Assembly: GCF_013280495.1 (NCBI RefSeq) | Contig: NZ_JABSSX010000005.1 | Coordinates: forward strand, 235,611 to 299,610 | DNA: 64,000 nucleotides | Reading direction: 5' to 3' | Origin: Brevibacterium permense | Lineage (GTDB): Bacteria > Actinomycetota > Actinomycetes > Actinomycetales > Brevibacteriaceae | Shown here: in pieces, positions 34,787-43,853 of the stretch | Layout of the letters: the number at the start of each line of letters is the position of its first letter | Numbering within the stretch: the first letter of the stretch is position 1 | Notes under the pieces: generated by a model | What the model saw: the letters and a program-made list of their open reading frames with translations, nothing else | Told to the model about the DNA's origin: nothing | Database searches by the model: none | Translations under genes and position numbers: made by a program

Positions 34787-35482
34787 TCAGACGAGCGCGG
34801 GCGGGCCGCGGCGGTAGTTCGGACCGACGACCGCCGAGGTGACCGGCTGAGGCACCCGGAACGAAGCGCAGAGCTTGCGGAACGGTTCGTCGGCCAGGAC
34901 TCCGGCCGCCTCGGCGAGGGCTCGCAGTGCGCCGATCACCGGGCCCAGGGCCAGCTGCAGAATGCTGAGGACGATGTCCTCACCGCGTTTGAGGATCACG
35001 GCGGTGACGAGGACGGCGACGACGTGGGCGATGATCATCCCCACCGAGGTTGCCCCGTGGCTCGCATGTCCGAGCGCGGTTGCGGCAGGACCGAGGTCAA
35101 GGGAGCCGGAGGCTGGGACGATGTGTCCGGCGTGGGCATGGAGGGCCGCCTCGGCGGAGGTGGAACCGGTACCTGCAGCTCCGGCCTGCCCGCTTCCGGA
35201 TTGAGCGGTTCCCGCGTGGGCTCCTGCATGGGCGAAGGTGTCTGCGGACCAGCTCATCGTCAGGTGCATGAGCACCTGACCGAGGCCGAGCAGGCCCGCC
35301 AGAGTCAGGTAGCCCAGGCGCCTGCCGGCGACGATCATCGCCGCCCAGAGGACGAGAACGAAGACGACCACAGTGCCGGGAATCGAGACGCCGCCACCGG
35401 CACCGAGGTGCATGAGCAGCGCAAGGAGAGTCGTGAAGAGGGCAGCGAAGAGCGCACGTACGGATTTCGTCCATCCGGTCAT
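34787..35482 (-). CDS. Four-span membrane protein with His-rich loop
   Basis: 231 residues from the ATG at 35482 (AGGAGGGCCC leader). Hydrophobic helices lie at about 10-27, 33-52, 58-76 and 145-165, with an amphipathic helix after that. The large loop between helices 3 and 4 contains HAGAHAGTA and HAHAGHIVPA, suggesting metal binding. I do not recognise the family. It is the first gene of the group with the PCuAC chaperone and Dyp peroxidase and follows a dyad operator (35510-35526), so a role in copper handling is likely (inference). Confidence 0.65.
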   Translation of the reverse strand: MTGWTKSVRALFAALFTTLLALLMHLGAGGGVSIPGTVVVFVLVLWAAMIVAGRRLGYLTLAGLLGLGQVLMHLTMSWSADTFAHAGAHAGTAQSGSGQAGAAGTGSTSAEAALHAHAGHIVPASGSLDLGPAATALGHASHGATSVGMIIAHVVAVLVTAVILKRGEDIVLSILQLALGPVIGALRALAEAAGVLADEPFRKLCASFRVPQPVTSAVVGPNYRRGPPALV

Positions 35483-35509
35483 GGGCCCTCCTCTCAGTTC
35501 GCTCCCACA

Positions 35510-35526
35510 TTCTACTCAATGTAGAA
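35510..35526. promoter_or_regulatory. BlaI/CopY-like dyad upstream of the copper group
   Basis: TTCTAC-TCAAT-GTAGAA, perfect six-base arms, 28 bases before the start codon of the membrane protein gene. The CTACAnTGTAG-like form recalls BlaI/CopY family sites. No such regulator is encoded nearby. Confidence 0.45.
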
Positions 35527-35549
35527 CAATTTCGGGAAGGCGACTGAGC

Positions 35550-36032
35550 CTACATCCGCAGCCAGGTATCGGCGGTCTTCTTGACCATGGCACCGGCATC
35601 AGCGGCAGCATCGCCCCAGGCGACGAGGTTGCCATCGGGGTCAGTGGTGGAGTCGGAGAGGACGACGACGTCGAAGTTGCACACAAGACCCGCCATCGCC
35701 GAGGCGTAGACGGCTCCGGGGGTACCCGCCGCGGTGGCGTCGGCGCCGGCGATGATGACCCGGTCGACAGAGAGGTCATGCAGGCCTGCGGCCAGATCAT
35801 CGACACCTTCGAACACATCCGGACTCTCGGACCGGAGCACAAGATCCTCTTCATCGGGAACGAAGATGCTCAGCTCCTCATCGGGAGTGTCGGCGAGGTC
35901 GGCCTTCGTCGACGCGAAGATGAGCACACCGCCCACAGCGCGGGTGCGGGTGACGATATCGCCGAGGGTCTCCATGGCGTCATCGCTGGGGTAGCTGGCG
36001 TCGTCGGTGTCAATGAGGAGGAGGGCATCCAT
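35550..36032 (-). CDS. Isochorismatase-fold protein lacking the catalytic cysteine
   Basis: 160 residues. The order of strands resembles the cysteine hydrolase (isochorismatase/nicotinamidase) fold: MDALLLIDTDDASYP at the start with the family Asp, a VGGVLIFASTKADLAD strand, and VDRVIIAGADATAAGTPGAV at the place where the nucleophilic Cys normally follows the Gly-rich strand. There the sequence has Thr-Ala-Ala-Gly and no Cys; the only Cys (118) is elsewhere. It is therefore either inactive or a diverged binding protein. The gene is upstream of, and may share a promoter region with, the copper group. Confidence 0.55.
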   Translation of the reverse strand: MDALLLIDTDDASYPSDDAMETLGDIVTRTRAVGGVLIFASTKADLADTPDEELSIFVPDEEDLVLRSESPDVFEGVDDLAAGLHDLSVDRVIIAGADATAAGTPGAVYASAMAGLVCNFDVVVLSDSTTDPDGNLVAWGDAAADAGAMVKKTADTWLRM

Positions 36033-36261
36033 ATTCCAATCGTGCCACGACCGACTGACACATTCGAAGCCGGATCACCTCGACCGCAGCCGACACCACT
36101 CCTGACCTGCAAGGACTCAAAAAGGCTTGTCAGCTTTCTCGAACTGGTGCGAACACCATATTTGTGTTCGAAACTTTTTTAGATCACCTATGGCATTCCA
36201 GACTTTATGAGCGTACACTGGATTCCAACAACAACGATGTTGGTGAACGGAACTCATCTCC

Positions 36262-37932
36262 ATGACCCTCACTCCCGAACGCAGCTCCGATCATTCCGAT
36301 CGGAACGCCGACAACTCCCCGCAGACCAGCGGTCACCCGCTGCTGGCCGACGAGGAGTGGGCAGATCTCAGCCGCTTTGCGCCCGAGGTCACCTCTTCGA
36401 TCACTCAGCTGATGAGCCTCAAAGACGAGCTGCGCTCGTTCGATCGCCCCATGGGACCGGACCAGGCCATCATGCTCGCCGATGGGGTCGAGGCGATCAC
36501 ACGCATCAACGATGCATTGTCGACGCTCGCACTCTCCGTCTGCGAACGCGTCGGAACACCCAGCGATTTCGGCGCCAAGTCGACGAAGTCGCTCATCGAG
36601 AACCGATTCAGCCTCACCGGCGCCGAGGCGAATCGCCGCACCGATATGGCCAAGAACCTCGGCGGACGGGTCGACATGGCCGGACAGGCTCTGCCGCCTC
36701 TCTACCCTGTCGTCGCAGATGCGCTCCATGCCGGCACGATCTCCGCCGCCCAGGCGTCTGTCATCGAAGACTGCATGCGCAAACTGCCCACGTGGGTCAG
36801 TCAGACGGTCCGCACCGACGTCGAGACGCGCTTGGTCGACAACGCGCCCAAGGTCCGTCTCAAGGATCTGCGCGAGATCTTCGGCAAGCTCATGGGCTAT
36901 ATCGACCCGGACGGCGCGGAGCCGAACGACTCGGCCGACCGCTCTGCGTACAACATGTCCATGCGTGCCAAGACCAACGGCGACTGGGAGCTGCGTGGAC
37001 TGCTCGACCCCGTCACCGGCGGCACTCTCAACGGACTGCTGACCTCACGAATCCAGTCTGCGGGAGAAGACGACAAGACCGGTGCCGACTCGGCGACTGG
37101 CGCCCCTGGGATCAGGGCCGCGGGCAATCCCGACACCGTAACCGCTGCTTCTGAGGGAACGAGCTCGCCGCTTCCTGACAAGGAGCTGCTTGAGATCGTC
37201 GATGCGGTGCTCTCCGGTGACCGATATGACGCGAAGCGAGTTCCGGCACCCGATCTCGACGCAGCTCGCACGAGCGGAAATTCGGCTGCCGTACCCGGCG
37301 TCGGCGTTCGTGAGGACGGCGATTTCGTCGACGTCAGCGCCGAACAGCCTTCGGCGCGCGAATGGATCTACGAACGATTCGCTGGCCTCGTCACGACGAT
37401 CGACAAGCAGCGGACGGCTGCAGGAGCGCCGTATGCTCTCGTCATCAACGCCACCGCCGAAGATCTGGCCAAAGGAACAGGACACGGAACCACTGGCGCC
37501 GACAATCCCATTCCCATCAAGGAACTGATGAGAAACGGCCTCAGCGGCTCGCTGTTCTTCCACCTCATGAGCGACAGGGCCAAGACGATGCAGGTGGCCA
37601 CAGAGCAGCGCTTCGCCAATCGCAAACAGTTGGCAGTGATCACCGCCCGTGACCGAGGTTGCACCTTCCCCGGCTGTGACGCCCCTCCCGGTTGGTGCGA
37701 TGCCAACCATGTGTTTCCATGGTCGCTCGGCGGAAAGACGGAGATCAACAATCTCGCGCTGCTGTGCAGCTATCATCACCACCTGCTCGACCGCACCGAC
37801 TGGGACACGGTGATGCTATTCGACGGGCGACCCGCCTACATTCCGCCCGCCGCAAAGGACCCGGCTCGTAAGCCGATCCTCCACGCCCGGTTCATCGCGG
37901 ACGACATCGTCGACTCCCTGTTCGACAAATAG
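36262..37932 (+). CDS. DUF222/13E12-type HNH endonuclease domain protein
   Basis: 556 residues. Residues 30-300 form the DUF222 (13E12 repeat) domain common in high-GC actinobacteria, including the segment AHALHAGTISAAQASVI-like AGTISAAQASVIEDCM. The C-terminal HNH motif is CTFPGCDAPPGWCDANHVFP with later NNLALLCSYHHHLLD, holding the paired Cys and catalytic His. The family is often multicopy and its function is unknown; endonuclease activity is presumed from the motif. An AT-rich promoter region (36110-36240) precedes it. It stands alone. Confidence 0.87.
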   Translation: MTLTPERSSDHSDRNADNSPQTSGHPLLADEEWADLSRFAPEVTSSITQLMSLKDELRSFDRPMGPDQAIMLADGVEAITRINDALSTLALSVCERVGTPSDFGAKSTKSLIENRFSLTGAEANRRTDMAKNLGGRVDMAGQALPPLYPVVADALHAGTISAAQASVIEDCMRKLPTWVSQTVRTDVETRLVDNAPKVRLKDLREIFGKLMGYIDPDGAEPNDSADRSAYNMSMRAKTNGDWELRGLLDPVTGGTLNGLLTSRIQSAGEDDKTGADSATGAPGIRAAGNPDTVTAASEGTSSPLPDKELLEIVDAVLSGDRYDAKRVPAPDLDAARTSGNSAAVPGVGVREDGDFVDVSAEQPSAREWIYERFAGLVTTIDKQRTAAGAPYALVINATAEDLAKGTGHGTTGADNPIPIKELMRNGLSGSLFFHLMSDRAKTMQVATEQRFANRKQLAVITARDRGCTFPGCDAPPGWCDANHVFPWSLGGKTEINNLALLCSYHHHLLDRTDWDTVMLFDGRPAYIPPAAKDPARKPILHARFIADDIVDSLFDK

Positions 37933-37978
37933 CCGCCCCAACTTTCAGGGGACAGCTGTGCCCACTTTCCAAGTTCAG

Positions 37979-38008
37979 CCGGGTTCAACCCGGTCGGGTT
38001 CAACCCGG
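37979..38008. repeat. Tandem small palindromes between convergent genes
   Basis: CCGGGTTCAACCCGG at 37979-37993 is followed at once by CGGGTTCAACCCG at 37995-38007. Each can form a six- or seven-base stem. Position between the HNH gene and nagA suggests a terminator region. Confidence 0.6.
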
Positions 38009-38009
38009 T

Positions 38010-39251
38010 TCAGGCGGGTTTAGCCTCAGAACCGCGAGCCCGGATGTTCATGTCCTCATCGAGGAGCAGGAGGTCAGCCGGCATTCCGGGAGCCAACAGA
38101 CTGCCGGCACCAGCGGCACCGCCCGCCGCCTGCAGAGAATCACCCGACTCCGGCACTCTGCCCACCGCACGCAGTGGAACGAGGCTCGCGGACTGCACAG
38201 CGTCGAACGGGCTGAGCCCCACCTCGGCGACAGCCCGCTTCACAGCTTCGCCCATCGTCAACGTCGATCCCGCAATGGCGCCCTGAGTGCCGTCCTCGGT
38301 GACCAGGCGCGCTACCGAATCCTTGACCTCGACGGGGAGCGAACCGAGGTGATAGCTCCCATCGTGCAGGCCGGTCGCCGCCATTGCATCGGTGATGAGT
38401 GCAAGGCGCCCGGGCACGAGTTCGTGAAGCATACGCGCAACCGGGGCGACGACATGGACGCCGTCATTGATGAGTTCGACGGTGACATGCCCGGCCTCAG
38501 CCGCGGCCAGAACCGGCCCCGGAGCACGGTGATGGATACCGGGCATCGCATTGAACGCGTGAGTGAGGATGCTCGCTCCCGCCTCGAAGGCCTGCGCGGC
38601 CAGCGCAAAATCGGCAGCCGTGTGACCGACAGCCACTCGTGCCCCAGCCGCAGAGAACCGACCGATCGCATCGAGAGCACCGGGAAGTTCGGGCGCGATG
38701 GTGATCTGGGCAAGAGTTCCATCGGCCGCTTCGAGAATCGCTTCGACCGCCTCCGGAGTCGGCGATGTGAGCACTTCGGGCGCATGCGCACCTTTGAAAT
38801 CCGGGGACAGAAACGGGCCTTCGGCATGCAGACCCATGACCATGGCCCGCTCACGGACGAGTCCGGCGCCCGCGCGCAAGGATTCACACAGCCCCTCAAT
38901 CGTGTCCGAGACGTAGGACAGAGCCAGCCTGCCGGTGCCGTGGGCCCGATGCGCGTCGAGGATCGCATCGATCCCCTCGCTCCCGTCCTCGGCGCTCGCA
39001 CCGCCCGCACCGTGACAGTGGATATCGACGAACGCGGGAGCCACGTATCCGCCGGCGGCGTCGATGACCTCACCTCTCGCCGAGGCGGTCCTGTCCTTCC
39101 AGCCGTCGCCGCGGCCCCGTGCCGTGACCGTTCCCTCGACGACCGCGATCCAGGTGTCCGCGCCCTCCTCGGTGAACGTGGCCCGATCACCGTCGAGGAT
39201 GCGCGCATTGTGGATGACCGCCTCGGCGGGGATCTGTTCGGTCTGTGTCAT
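38010..39251 (-). CDS. nagA: N-acetylglucosamine-6-phosphate deacetylase
   Basis: 413 residues from the ATG at 39251 (GGAAGGACCTTG leader). Amidohydrolase-fold motifs are present: VDIHCHGAGGAS, GLHAEGPFLSPDFKGAH with the metal Glu, VAVGHTAADF, LTHAFNAMP and LITDAMAATG with the catalytic Asp. It removes acetate from GlcNAc-6-phosphate in amino sugar and wall recycling. It begins 29 bases after the S9 peptidase stop, so the two share an operon. Confidence 0.9.
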   Translation of the reverse strand: MTQTEQIPAEAVIHNARILDGDRATFTEEGADTWIAVVEGTVTARGRGDGWKDRTASARGEVIDAAGGYVAPAFVDIHCHGAGGASAEDGSEGIDAILDAHRAHGTGRLALSYVSDTIEGLCESLRAGAGLVRERAMVMGLHAEGPFLSPDFKGAHAPEVLTSPTPEAVEAILEAADGTLAQITIAPELPGALDAIGRFSAAGARVAVGHTAADFALAAQAFEAGASILTHAFNAMPGIHHRAPGPVLAAAEAGHVTVELINDGVHVVAPVARMLHELVPGRLALITDAMAATGLHDGSYHLGSLPVEVKDSVARLVTEDGTQGAIAGSTLTMGEAVKRAVAEVGLSPFDAVQSASLVPLRAVGRVPESGDSLQAAGGAAGAGSLLAPGMPADLLLLDEDMNIRARGSEAKPA

Positions 39252-39280
39252 CAAGGTCCTTCCATCGCTCTGAGCAACCC

Positions 39281-41296
39281 TCACCCCAGGGTGCGGACTC
39301 GATTCGCGTCGATGCCGAGCACATGCGTATCGAGGAACGCGAGCACGGTGCGGTACCAGACCTCGGCGTTTCCGCGGCCGAGGATCCAATGCCCCTCGTC
39401 GGGGAAGTAGAGGAACCGATGCTGAGTGTCGCCATCGGCATCGAGCGGAGTCTTCGCCCGAGTGAGCAGGTCCAGCCACAGCTCCTGACCCTGACCGATC
39501 GGCACCCGGTAGTCCTTGTCACCGTGGATAACGAGCATCGGCACTTCGATGTCATCAGCGAACAGGTGCGGCGAATACTGCGCCGACTGCTCCCGCATCG
39601 CCTGATCCCACGACGAATTATCCGTCGTCCGCCCCATCGACGTGGTGTTCCACAGAGAGGCATGGGTGACGATGCACTTGAACGCGCTGCCGGTGTGCCC
39701 GGCCACCCAGTTGGCCATGTACCCGCCGTAGGACCCTCCGGCCAGGGCGACGCGTTCGGAATCGATGTCCGCTCTCTCCCCTGCAGCCTCGGTCAGAGCC
39801 ATGATGTCGGTGAAGGGAGTGCCGCCGAGCTGCTGCTGACCGCGGTCGATCATCGCCTGCCCGTAGCCGGTGGAGATCGCCGGGTCGGGCAGCAGCACCG
39901 CATAGCCGGCAGCAGCGAAGGGACCCGGATTCCATCGGTAGGTCCACGCATTCCACGATCCCCACGGTCCGCCATGGGCGAATACGGCAAGCGGATGCGG
40001 CCCCTCCCCCTCCGGGAGCACCAGCCACGCGCGGATCTGCGTGCCGTCCTCGGCACGGACCTCCACCTCGGTGAGGGTGCCTTCTTCCTCGAGCACCGTC
40101 GCCGGATTCGCGAGCTCGCTGATGACCCCGGTTCCGAGGTCGACGGAGATCGGCAGCGGCGCGACGTCGATCGCCGAGGCGGTCGCCACGACCGTGTCCT
40201 CGCGCAGAGCCAGCCCCGAGAACGAATACTTCTGATCGACTCCCCCGACGAGCCGCCGAGGCTGAGCATCATTGATGTCACCGATGAAGATGCTGCCGCG
40301 ACCGTGATCATCCGCAGTGGCCACGACGGTCGAACCGTCCACCCAGATCGGGGAGAACCAGCAATCACCATCCGGCCACACAGGATTCAGTTCCGCGGTT
40401 TCGAGATCGAGGACCATGAGTTCGGCCGCGAGATTGGTCTGCGGAGTCCAGTTCTGTACGCGAGTGACCAGTGCTTTCGTCCCGTCCGGGCTGATGGCCT
40501 CGATATTGAAGCTGTGATCGGCAGCCGGTTTCGTCAGACGGTGCAGCTCGGGTTCCCCGTCGAGGTCCACGCGCCAGATCTCACTGGCCTCGAGCTGACC
40601 GGGGATCGGCTTCTCGAGCTGGACGAGGGCGAAGCGGGCCCCATCGTCGACGGCCCAATCGACAAGTCGGCCAGACGGCAGGGACAGGTACCGGAAGCCC
40701 AAGCCCGCCGGGGCACTCAGCTCGTCACTGACTTCCGGAAAGTCGGCGGCTGCCTCGTCGAGGGTGGCCACGGCCAGCGTCTGCCGACCCGGACCCAGAT
40801 CATGGTCCCAACGGCGGACGGGGAAACCGGTGTGGAGGATTCCGCTGACCTTCGCGTCGCTGCGTTCGGAGCTGAATTCCTGATGATCGTTCTCGTCGGC
40901 GGCCCATGTATGGACGGGGAACTCGACGATGATGGTCTCGCCCTTGACCTCGATGCGGGAGAAGCCGCCCTCGTGATCGGCAAGCTTGCGGGCCTCACCG
41001 TTGTCCGGCAGAGCCCACAAGCTCGGAGATTCGGCATCCTTGCCGTCCTCGCCCTTGCGTTTTGAGGCGAAGACGATCGTGCCGTTCTCGCTCAGCGCGG
41101 CCGGTCCCACGGACTGACCGCCCCGAGTGATGCGTCGGGGCGTCTCACCGCTGATGTCGGCGAGGTGGCTGAGGGAGGAATTCCCCTCGGAATTGAGGAA
41201 CGAGTACTGGGCGACGACGCAGCCGCTCTGATTCGTCAAGAGGCCTTGCAGGCGGCGGGCGTCGAGGAGTCGGGTCACTGCGTCGTGGGTCGTCAT
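39281..41296 (-). CDS. S9 family serine peptidase (acylaminoacyl/prolyl oligopeptidase type)
   Basis: 671 residues. An N-terminal beta-propeller-like region (to about 410) precedes an alpha/beta hydrolase domain with S522 in GGSYGGYMAN, D595 in HGDKDYRVP and H636 in PDEGHWILG, and the oxyanion-region motif FAHGGPWGSWNAWTYRWNP. It cleaves short peptides in the cytoplasm; no signal peptide is seen. A TAGGAT hexamer at 41303-41308 lies six bases from the ATG, consistent with a leaderless transcript, although AGGATGG could also act as a ribosome binding site. nagA follows. Confidence 0.88.
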   Translation of the reverse strand: MTTHDAVTRLLDARRLQGLLTNQSGCVVAQYSFLNSEGNSSLSHLADISGETPRRITRGGQSVGPAALSENGTIVFASKRKGEDGKDAESPSLWALPDNGEARKLADHEGGFSRIEVKGETIIVEFPVHTWAADENDHQEFSSERSDAKVSGILHTGFPVRRWDHDLGPGRQTLAVATLDEAAADFPEVSDELSAPAGLGFRYLSLPSGRLVDWAVDDGARFALVQLEKPIPGQLEASEIWRVDLDGEPELHRLTKPAADHSFNIEAISPDGTKALVTRVQNWTPQTNLAAELMVLDLETAELNPVWPDGDCWFSPIWVDGSTVVATADDHGRGSIFIGDINDAQPRRLVGGVDQKYSFSGLALREDTVVATASAIDVAPLPISVDLGTGVISELANPATVLEEEGTLTEVEVRAEDGTQIRAWLVLPEGEGPHPLAVFAHGGPWGSWNAWTYRWNPGPFAAAGYAVLLPDPAISTGYGQAMIDRGQQQLGGTPFTDIMALTEAAGERADIDSERVALAGGSYGGYMANWVAGHTGSAFKCIVTHASLWNTTSMGRTTDNSSWDQAMREQSAQYSPHLFADDIEVPMLVIHGDKDYRVPIGQGQELWLDLLTRAKTPLDADGDTQHRFLYFPDEGHWILGRGNAEVWYRTVLAFLDTHVLGIDANRVRTLG

Positions 41297-41350
41297 CTTA
41301 CCATCCTAGATCCCAGCGCGGATTCCGGGGTGAAATCCAGAGAAACCCCG

Positions 41351-41490
41351 GATCGCCGAGGCGGTCGGCCGCTGTGATGACCGACCGGGGTCACCGAGGC
41401 GGTCGGCCGCTGTGATGACCGACCGGGGTCACCGAGGCGGCCGACCCCTGTGATGACCGATCAGAGTCACCGAGTCGGTCGACCGGATCG
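41351..41490. repeat. 38-bp tandem array with CGAGGCGG core (four copies)
   Basis: Cores begin at 41357, 41395, 41433 and 41471, exactly 38 bases apart; the last is diverged (CGAGTCGG). The variable part GCTGTGATGACCGACCGG is conserved between units. The array lies between two minus-strand genes and has no coding frame. Confidence 0.92.
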
Positions 41491-41565
41491 CGGGCGCATT
41501 AACTTCGCGGGCGCACTATCTTCCCGGGCGCCTGATCGCCACGCCGTTCGGTGCTCACTGGCACG

Positions 41566-42381
41566 TCAGTGGAAGCTCGGTGACGGGACCTTCTCACCAT
41601 CGATCGTCACCGTAGGCAGCATCTTCTTGAAGTCCTCTGCCACTTCGGTGTTCGTCTTCGGTGTGCGCATCTCGATGGACAGATTCACCAGGCGCCCGTT
41701 AATCTTGTACCCCGTCTGCACCCCGAAGGCATAAGTCGGTTCGTTGTTGATAGCAAGGATCTCCGTCGGACCGAGTTCACCCTGATAGCTCCAGAACTCG
41801 CCCGCGGCCAGAGACCCCGTCTGCTCGGCCAACACCTGTGAGTCCTGTTCGGAGAAGTTGTACCGCCTCTTCTGATCGACGACTTCCTGAGCACTGTCAC
41901 CGTATTCGTCGGTGCAGTTGACGAGGATGGTATCGCCGCGAGTCGTGTCTTCGCCGTGGTTGAAGACATGGAACTGCTCGGTGCTCCCGGTGCTGTCTCT
42001 CCAGTCATCACCGATTGCGAAGCTGACTTCGACCGGGCAGCTGCTGCCGAACGTCACGGACGTCTTCGTCATCCCCGCGGGGATTCCGGCTTCGGTGGGC
42101 TTGCCCGTGGGTTCGGGTCCGGCGGTCTCCTGCACGCCGATCCGCACCGGCCCTGCAGACTTGTCCTCCGTGCGGATCTGGAAGACCGAGCATCCGCTGA
42201 GGAGGACCGTCAGGGCGAGAGTGCCGGCAGCAGCGGCTCGTCGCACCGAGGCGGGTCTGCCCGAGGCAGGGTTTCCCGACGCCGGTCTGCCCGAGTCAGA
42301 ACTCCCCGACGCGGGTTTCTTCCCAGCGAAGATCCCCCAGGTGGAAGAATCCGATGCCGTGAGCCCAATCACTGATCTCAC
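41566..42381 (-). CDS. Lipoprotein of unknown function, last gene of the Mrp-kinase operon
   Basis: 271 residues from the GTG at 42381, whose GTGA overlaps the kinase stop. A signal with VRRAAAAGTLALTVLLSGC places the lipid-modified Cys at about residue 63; a GTG at 42246 would give a shorter, more typical lipoprotein start. The N-terminal part before it has repeats of PASGRP type. The exported domain has two to four Cys residues (CPVEVSFAI; LVNCTDEYG) and no recognised fold. The overlap with the kinase gene suggests it works with the signalling pair, perhaps as an external sensor (inference). Confidence 0.7.
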   Translation of the reverse strand: MRSVIGLTASDSSTWGIFAGKKPASGSSDSGRPASGNPASGRPASVRRAAAAGTLALTVLLSGCSVFQIRTEDKSAGPVRIGVQETAGPEPTGKPTEAGIPAGMTKTSVTFGSSCPVEVSFAIGDDWRDSTGSTEQFHVFNHGEDTTRGDTILVNCTDEYGDSAQEVVDQKRRYNFSEQDSQVLAEQTGSLAAGEFWSYQGELGPTEILAINNEPTYAFGVQTGYKINGRLVNLSIEMRTPKTNTEVAEDFKKMLPTVTIDGEKVPSPSFH

Positions 42382-43853
42382 TGCTGGTCACCTTGCTGGC
42401 GACGGTTCGGGTACCCCGCTTCCGGGCCGTTCTGATTCGGCTGAGCCTGTCCGTACCCGTGTCGAGGCATCTGCTGACCGGAACCGGGCTGGCTTCCGAC
42501 AGGTGGTTGTCCGGTGGTGTGGGGGCCGCTGGCGGGTTGACTGCCTGCTGTGGGCTGACCGAAGTTCTGCTGACCCGAGTTCGGCTGGCTGCCGACTGGA
42601 GGCTGTCCGGGATGCTGTGGGCCCGAGTTCGCTTGGCTGCCAGCAGGCGGCTGGCCATAGCCCGGGTTCTGTCCTCCGCCGTTCGGGGCCTGCAGCGGCG
42701 GTTTGAACTGCGAATGCTGACCGGAATCCGGCGGGAATCCACCGGAGACGGATTCCCCCGTCCGCCGGTTGACCAAGTTCCCGTCGACCCGCTCGAGACG
42801 ACGCTTCGACGTCCGCCGCGGAGTGCCGAGGATCCGTCCCTGCAGTTCGGCCTCATTGGGCTGACGCGGAGGCAGGAATCCGGGCGCCTGCCGCGGATCA
42901 GCCTGCTGCACCGGCTGCACCGCATGCGAACCGGCGGCGACCCGATCCATATGATCCGACATCTGCGGAACGGTCACGGGTGCGGCATCGGCGAGGACGG
43001 GGAGGACCATGCGCACCGAGGTGCCCACACCCTCCTGACTGAAGAGCTGCACAGATCCGCCGTGCCGGGTGACGATGGCACGCACGAGCGAGAGGCCCAT
43101 GCCCGAACCGGCGACCGCGCGCACACGCGAACCGCGGGAGAGCTCGTCCCAGACATTCTCCTGTTCGGCCAGCGGGATGCCGCTGCCCGTATCCGCAACC
43201 TCGACGACGACCCAGCGGTGCCCGTCGATGATCTGCTCATTCGCGCGCAGCTCGACGACTTCGGCCTGCGACGAGTATTTGAGGGCATTGCCCAGCAGGT
43301 TGAGGATCGCGGTGAGCAGCAGATCCTCCTCCCCGGCGACATCGGGCAGCCGCCACGGAGCACGGGCGACAGTCGCCACGATCATCCGATCCTCGGCCCC
43401 CGGCGCCGTCGATGCATCCTCGACGGCCTGGTGGATGAGCGCATCGAGATCGACGCGGGCGTATTCGATGATGCGGGTCTCGACGTCGGCGAGCTTGCGC
43501 AGATCGGCCAGCAGTCGGGCGACCCGGCGCGAGGACACGTCGACCTGCTTGGCGGCCGGCTCCACCTCGCTCAGCGTGCCGCCGTCCCGGACGACCTCGC
43601 GGATGCTCGCCGCCGAGGTGCGCAGCGCCGTCAGCGGGTTCTTCAGCTCATGGTCGAGTCGGATGAGCATCCGGTTGCGCTTCGTCATCGAATCCTCGGC
43701 CGCGGCCGTCTCGATGGATTCCCGCAGCGCGGCCTCACGTCTCTTCAGATACCGCCAGCCGAACCACGCACCGGCGGCCAGACCGCCGAGCACGATGACG
43801 AGCAGCAGCAGGAACAGCCAGACCTGGATCTCGAAGACAAGGAAATTCGTCAT
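42378..43853 (-). CDS. Sensor histidine kinase with minimal sensor and Pro/Gln-rich tail
   Basis: 491 residues. One N-terminal membrane helix (about 9-33) with almost no extracellular part is followed by the dimerisation/phosphoacceptor helix with H68 in LIRLDHELKNPLTALR and a HATPase_c domain (N box NLLGNALKYSS, G1 VADTGSGIP, G2 GSGMGLSLV). The last 170 residues are Pro/Gln/Ser/Gly-rich with repeats of QPPxGSQPxSGxQ type, unusual for a kinase. The ATGA overlap with the response regulator stop shows coupling. Confidence 0.88.
   Translation of the reverse strand: MTNFLVFEIQVWLFLLLLVIVLGGLAAGAWFGWRYLKRREAALRESIETAAAEDSMTKRNRMLIRLDHELKNPLTALRTSAASIREVVRDGGTLSEVEPAAKQVDVSSRRVARLLADLRKLADVETRIIEYARVDLDALIHQAVEDASTAPGAEDRMIVATVARAPWRLPDVAGEEDLLLTAILNLLGNALKYSSQAEVVELRANEQIIDGHRWVVVEVADTGSGIPLAEQENVWDELSRGSRVRAVAGSGMGLSLVRAIVTRHGGSVQLFSQEGVGTSVRMVLPVLADAAPVTVPQMSDHMDRVAAGSHAVQPVQQADPRQAPGFLPPRQPNEAELQGRILGTPRRTSKRRLERVDGNLVNRRTGESVSGGFPPDSGQHSQFKPPLQAPNGGGQNPGYGQPPAGSQANSGPQHPGQPPVGSQPNSGQQNFGQPTAGSQPASGPHTTGQPPVGSQPGSGQQMPRHGYGQAQPNQNGPEAGYPNRRQQGDQQ

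Noticed and set aside
42246..42381. Independent small gene at the N-terminus of the operon lipoprotein
   Set aside because: The region is in frame with the lipoprotein and better explained by a long N-terminal extension or an alternative GTG start.
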